A stretch of DNA of 64,000 nucleotides from the NCBI RefSeq assembly GCF_015291625.1, contig NZ_CP030047.1, positions 7,192,001 to 7,256,000 on the forward strand. The letters are read 5' to 3'. The position numbers and the translations under genes are program-made. Shown piece by piece: positions 60,911 through 64,000 of this stretch (its first letter is position 1; each line of letters opens with the position of its first letter). The stretch comes from Bradyrhizobium sp. CCBAU 53421. Its GTDB lineage: Bacteria; Pseudomonadota; Alphaproteobacteria; Rhizobiales; Xanthobacteraceae. A model generated the notes under the pieces. The model ran no database searches and was not told where the DNA came from. It saw only the letters and a list, made by a program, of their open reading frames with translations.

Positions 60911-62433
60911 TTCTCCTCACGCAGCGCCGACTTCATGATCTTGCCGGAACCGGTCAGCGGCAACGGCTCGAGACGGATGTCGACCGAGCGCGGGCATTTG
61001 TAGCCGGCGATCAGGGTGCGGCAATGCGCGATCACCATGTCGGAATCGAGCCGCGCGCCGTCCTTCGGCACCACGATCGCGTGCACCGCCTCGCCCCATT
61101 GCGGATCGGGCACCGCGATGACGGCGCATTCCTTGACCTGCTCGTGCTGGAAGATCGCGTTCTCCACCTCGCCGGAATAGACATTCTCGCCGCCGGAGAC
61201 GATCATGTCCTTCAGGCGATCGACGATATAGACGAAGCCGTCCTCATCCATCCAGGCGCCGTCGCCGGTGTGCAGCCAGCCGTTGCGCAACACCCGCGCG
61301 CTCTCCTCGGGCTTGCGCCAGTAGCCGAGCATCACGCCGGCGCCGCGGATCGCGATCTCGCCGACGGTGCCGCGCGGCACTTCATTGCCCGCAGCATCGA
61401 TGATGCGGATCTCGACGCCGGGCGCCGCCCGCCCAGCCGATTTGCGCTTGCCCGCCAGCGGTCCCTCCAGCGCGTGATACTCCCACGGCAGGATGGTCGC
61501 CAGCGCCGCGCTCTCGGTCATGCCGTAGCCCTGATGGAAGCGCCAGCTCGGCAGCACGCGCATCAGCTTGACCAGCAGCGCATCCGGCATCGGCGAGGCG
61601 CCATACTCGCAATCCCTGACGCTGCTCAGATCATATGCGCCGAACGACGGATGATTGAGCATCATGTTGAGCATGGTCGGCACGAACAGGCAGTAATCCA
61701 CTCTGTGCTCGGCGATCGTCTTCATCGCGAGCTCGGGCTCGAATTTCGGGATGGTGACATGGGCGCCCCCAACGAGCGTGAGCGCGATCATCGGCGAGGT
61801 GCCGGCCAGATGAAACATGCCGGCCGAGTGCAGATACCGGGTATCTTCGCGGAACCGGAGCGCATAGATCCAGACCAGCGATTCATAGATGATGTTGGCA
61901 TGCGACAGCATCACGCCCTTGGGAAAACCGGTGGTGCCGCCGGTGTAGAAGATGCCCGCGAGATCATTGTAGGCGCCGGATGCATCCGCGATCGGCGCGT
62001 TCGCAATGAGTTCGTCATAACCCTGCATGCCGCCAGGGACCGGTCCCTCGTCCAGATAGACCATCGCGGTAAGTGATTTCGCACCACGCAGCGCCGAGCC
62101 GATCTCGGCAAAGGCCTTGTCGACCAGCAGCAATTTCGGCGTGGAATCGTCGATCGCATAGGCATTCTCGGCGACCGCCCAGCGGGTGTTGAGCGGCACT
62201 GCGACCGCACCGGCCCAGGCGATGGCATAGAGCGCCTCGATATAGAGATCGCTGTTGTGCGCAAGGATCGCAACGCGATCGCCGGCCTCGATGCCGAGCC
62301 GCCGCAGCCCGCCCGCGGCACAGGCGACGCGATGGCCGATCTCCTTCCAGCTTCGCGACCGTCCGGCATGGATGGTGCCGGGCGCATCCTTGCGCAACTG
62401 CACTGCCGAGATGAGCGCCTGCGTCAGCTTCAT
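60880..62433 (-). CDS. Acyl-CoA ligase, medium-chain/aromatic acid type
   Basis: A 517-residue AMP-forming ligase. GIFYTGGTTGFPKGVMLSH is the phosphate-binding loop, QGYGMTES the adenine motif, and GDGAWMDEDGFVYIVDR and LTGSGKIMKSAL the C-terminal hinge and catalytic lysine. It is of the size of cyclohexanecarboxylate/benzoate- or fatty-acid-type ligases and unlike the larger ligase at 47873. GGAGG precedes the ATG. It is the first gene of a three-gene operon, with a TetR-type site upstream. Confidence 0.92.
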   Translation of the reverse strand: MKLTQALISAVQLRKDAPGTIHAGRSRSWKEIGHRVACAAGGLRRLGIEAGDRVAILAHNSDLYIEALYAIAWAGAVAVPLNTRWAVAENAYAIDDSTPKLLLVDKAFAEIGSALRGAKSLTAMVYLDEGPVPGGMQGYDELIANAPIADASGAYNDLAGIFYTGGTTGFPKGVMLSHANIIYESLVWIYALRFREDTRYLHSAGMFHLAGTSPMIALTLVGGAHVTIPKFEPELAMKTIAEHRVDYCLFVPTMLNMMLNHPSFGAYDLSSVRDCEYGASPMPDALLVKLMRVLPSWRFHQGYGMTESAALATILPWEYHALEGPLAGKRKSAGRAAPGVEIRIIDAAGNEVPRGTVGEIAIRGAGVMLGYWRKPEESARVLRNGWLHTGDGAWMDEDGFVYIVDRLKDMIVSGGENVYSGEVENAIFQHEQVKECAVIAVPDPQWGEAVHAIVVPKDGARLDSDMVIAHCRTLIAGYKCPRSVDIRLEPLPLTGSGKIMKSALREEKWQGYTRSVN

Positions 62434-62520
62434 GTTTCCTCCTTGCCGCCATTCGGCCGCGCACGCGCGGATGTTTCCGTCACGCGTGAGGCTGATATCC
62501 CTGCCCGGAGATTCCAGTTG

Positions 62521-62539
62521 ATAATCCGGACATACGGTC
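62521..62539 (+). promoter_or_regulatory. Candidate TetR operator, site 3
   Basis: ATAATCCGGACATACGGTC, matching site 1 at 13 of 19 positions; followed by TATTAT, so the ends mirror each other (ATAAT/ATTAT). It lies in the gap between the divergent ligase (start 62433) and binding-protein (start 62635) genes and could control both. Confidence 0.55.
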
Positions 62540-62634
62540 TATTATTACATAGCCGATGCGGCGGGTAAAGCCTTTGCCGGCTCCGCCGTCGGGATCAACG
62601 AGCCCCGCAAAAGAGGGCGTCATGGGAGGGGAAG

Positions 62635-63858
62635 ATGCGGAAGCTAATCGCAACGCTTGCCGTGTGGGCGCTCGCGCTCAGCGGAGGGCTCGGAACAGCG
62701 AACGCCCAGAAGGCCTATGGTCCAGGAGTTAGCGACACCGAAATCCTGCTCGGCGCCAACGCGCCCTACAGCGGACCGGCGTCGATCTATGCGAGCTTTC
62801 CGAAGACCATGCTCGCCTATTTCACGATGTTGAACGAGAAAGGCGGCATCAACGGCCGCCACATCAACTTCCTGACCCGCGACGACGCCTATAGCCCGCC
62901 CAAGACCGTGGAGGTGACGCGCGCGCTGGTCGAGAACGACAAGGTGCTCGCGATCATGGCGCCGTTCGGCACGCCGACCAACGCCGCGATCCAGAAATAT
63001 CTCAACAGCAACGGCGTTCCGCAACTCCTGGTGCAGAGCGGCGGCACCCGCTGGAACGATCCCAAGCAGTTCCCCTGGACGACGCCCTACTCGCCGACCT
63101 ACGTCAACGAGTCCCGGATCATCGCCCGCTACGTGCTGCGCGAGAAGCCGGATGCCAAGATCGGCGTGCTGCTGCAGGCCGACGACATCGGCAAGGATTT
63201 TGTGCTCGGCCTGAAGGAAGGCCTCGGCGCCAAGGCCGACACCATGATCGTCAAGGAGGCGATGTATCAGTCGACCGAGCCCACTATCGACTCGCAGATC
63301 GTGAATCTGAAGGCGTCCGGTGCCGATACAATCTTGATCGCCGCGCAAAACAAGTTCGCCTCGATGGCGATCCGCAAGATCCACGAGCTCGGATGGAAAC
63401 CGCTGATCTTCCTCGGCTCGACCGCGAATTCGATCGCCGGCGTGCTGGTGCCGGCGGGCATTGAGGCCTCGACCGGCATCCTGACCACGACCTCCTACAA
63501 GACACCCAACGATCCGGCCTGGGCCAATGACAAGGGCATGGCCGACTATCTCGCCTTCGCCGCGAAATACATGCCGGGGATGGACCCGAACGACGTGATC
63601 GCGGTGACCGGCTACACCACGGCGCAGCTCGGCGCCATCATCCTGCAACGCTGCGGCGACAACCTCACGCGGGAGAACGTGCTGAAGCAGGCCACCAACC
63701 TCAGCGGCATCGAGCTGCCGATGCTGCTCCCGGGCATCACGATCCAGACCACGCCGCAGGATTACGCGGCGATCACCGAACGCCGCTTCGCCCGCTTCGA
63801 CGGCAAGACCTGGGGGCTGTTCGGCGACATCGTGGGCGCGGGTCCGGCCAAGGATTGA
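62635..63858 (+). CDS. Liv-type periplasmic substrate-binding protein (second copy)
   Basis: A 407-residue binding protein with a signal peptide to about residue 24 (TANAQK). The mature start YGPGVSDTEILLGANAPYSG is typical of the aromatic- or organic-acid binding branch of Peripla_BP_6. GGGAGGGG precedes the ATG. It is divergent from an acyl-CoA ligase gene and heads a new plus-strand operon. No further permease is visible, so it probably works with LivFGHM at 46-51 kb or with genes beyond the window. Confidence 0.9.
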   Translation: MRKLIATLAVWALALSGGLGTANAQKAYGPGVSDTEILLGANAPYSGPASIYASFPKTMLAYFTMLNEKGGINGRHINFLTRDDAYSPPKTVEVTRALVENDKVLAIMAPFGTPTNAAIQKYLNSNGVPQLLVQSGGTRWNDPKQFPWTTPYSPTYVNESRIIARYVLREKPDAKIGVLLQADDIGKDFVLGLKEGLGAKADTMIVKEAMYQSTEPTIDSQIVNLKASGADTILIAAQNKFASMAIRKIHELGWKPLIFLGSTANSIAGVLVPAGIEASTGILTTTSYKTPNDPAWANDKGMADYLAFAAKYMPGMDPNDVIAVTGYTTAQLGAIILQRCGDNLTRENVLKQATNLSGIELPMLLPGITIQTTPQDYAAITERRFARFDGKTWGLFGDIVGAGPAKD

Positions 63859-63912
63859 TCCCGCGCCGGCCATCCATCTGACCGAACCGGCTCAAACATA
63901 AGGACAAGAACA

Positions 63913-64000
63913 ATGCTGACAGCCCAGGACGATCTCATCGGCCACCAGACGCCGCAGCCGTTTGCCAAGGCCGGCGGCGGCGATGTCAGGTTCACCGAGC
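63913..64000 (+). CDS. Start of an unidentified gene, cut by the window edge
   Basis: Begins MLTAQDDLIGHQTPQPFAKA, with AAGGAC eight bases upstream of the ATG. Only 29 residues are visible, too few to name a family. It follows the binding protein by 54 bases and is probably in the same operon. Confidence 0.6.
   Translation, partial: MLTAQDDLIGHQTPQPFAKAGGGDVRFTE

Noticed and set aside
1..64000. tRNA, rRNA, CRISPR arrays, integrase or transposase genes
   Set aside because: I looked for cloverleaf-like ends, regularly spaced repeats and transposase motifs and found none I could support. A dedicated tRNA and CRISPR scan would settle it.

Overview
The window is GC-rich chromosomal DNA whose codon use, gene families and short interspersed repeats (among them the AGCATGATCCGGAAAAG palindrome and the CGTCATTGCGAG inverted repeat) point to Bradyrhizobium or a close relative in the Nitrobacteraceae. 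It carries about 60 genes, nearly all metabolic or transport. I saw no rRNA, tRNA, CRISPR array, prophage or intact insertion sequence. Genus assignment is inference from gene content, not from a marker gene.

Layout. 0-2.9 kb: phosphonate (phn) genes, with phnC leaving the left edge and a hexapeptide transferase, phnM and a DUF1045 gene reading right; a PhoB-type box lies between them. 2.9-5.9 kb: a LysR gene divergent from a Rieske oxygenase and a crotonase, with a 27-bp palindrome in the gap. 6.0-18.9 kb: a long minus-strand run, read from its promoter end as FadR-type regulator, two amidases, an orphan substrate-binding protein, a possible CnbZ-like protein, a Tat-type flavin amine oxidase, a cytochrome c, an exported RidA, an M20 peptidase, an aspartate dehydrogenase-like protein, nicotinamidase and a hemC-like gene. 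20-26.4 kb: an Aap/Bzt-type amino-acid uptake and transamination locus around an RpiR regulator, without an ATPase gene. 26.5-43.9 kb: mixed genes (two MFS transporters, DUF983, a MocR regulator, two serine hydrolases, an NHL-like protein, a three-domain rhodanese, glgC-glgA, a membrane spermidine-synthase-like protein, DUF417). 44-64 kb: a catabolic cluster with a TetR regulator, an FAD oxidoreductase, a complete Liv ABC transporter with an embedded acyl-CoA ligase, a quinone reductase, acyl-CoA dehydrogenase, hydrolase, SDR, enoyl-CoA hydratase, a two-subunit Rieske dioxygenase, a phosphotransferase, a second acyl-CoA ligase and a second Liv-type binding protein.

Three observations stand out. 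A shared motif (core ATAATCCG..C...CG.TC) sits at the three promoters of the 44-64 kb cluster, suggesting that the TetR protein controls all of it as one regulon. The amine oxidase, cytochrome c and exported RidA look like a self-contained periplasmic amine-oxidation module with its own imine hydrolase. Finally, four of the regulator genes (LysR, FadR-type, RpiR, MocR) have a clear palindrome or direct repeat next to them, so most of the window's regulatory logic can be proposed from sequence alone.
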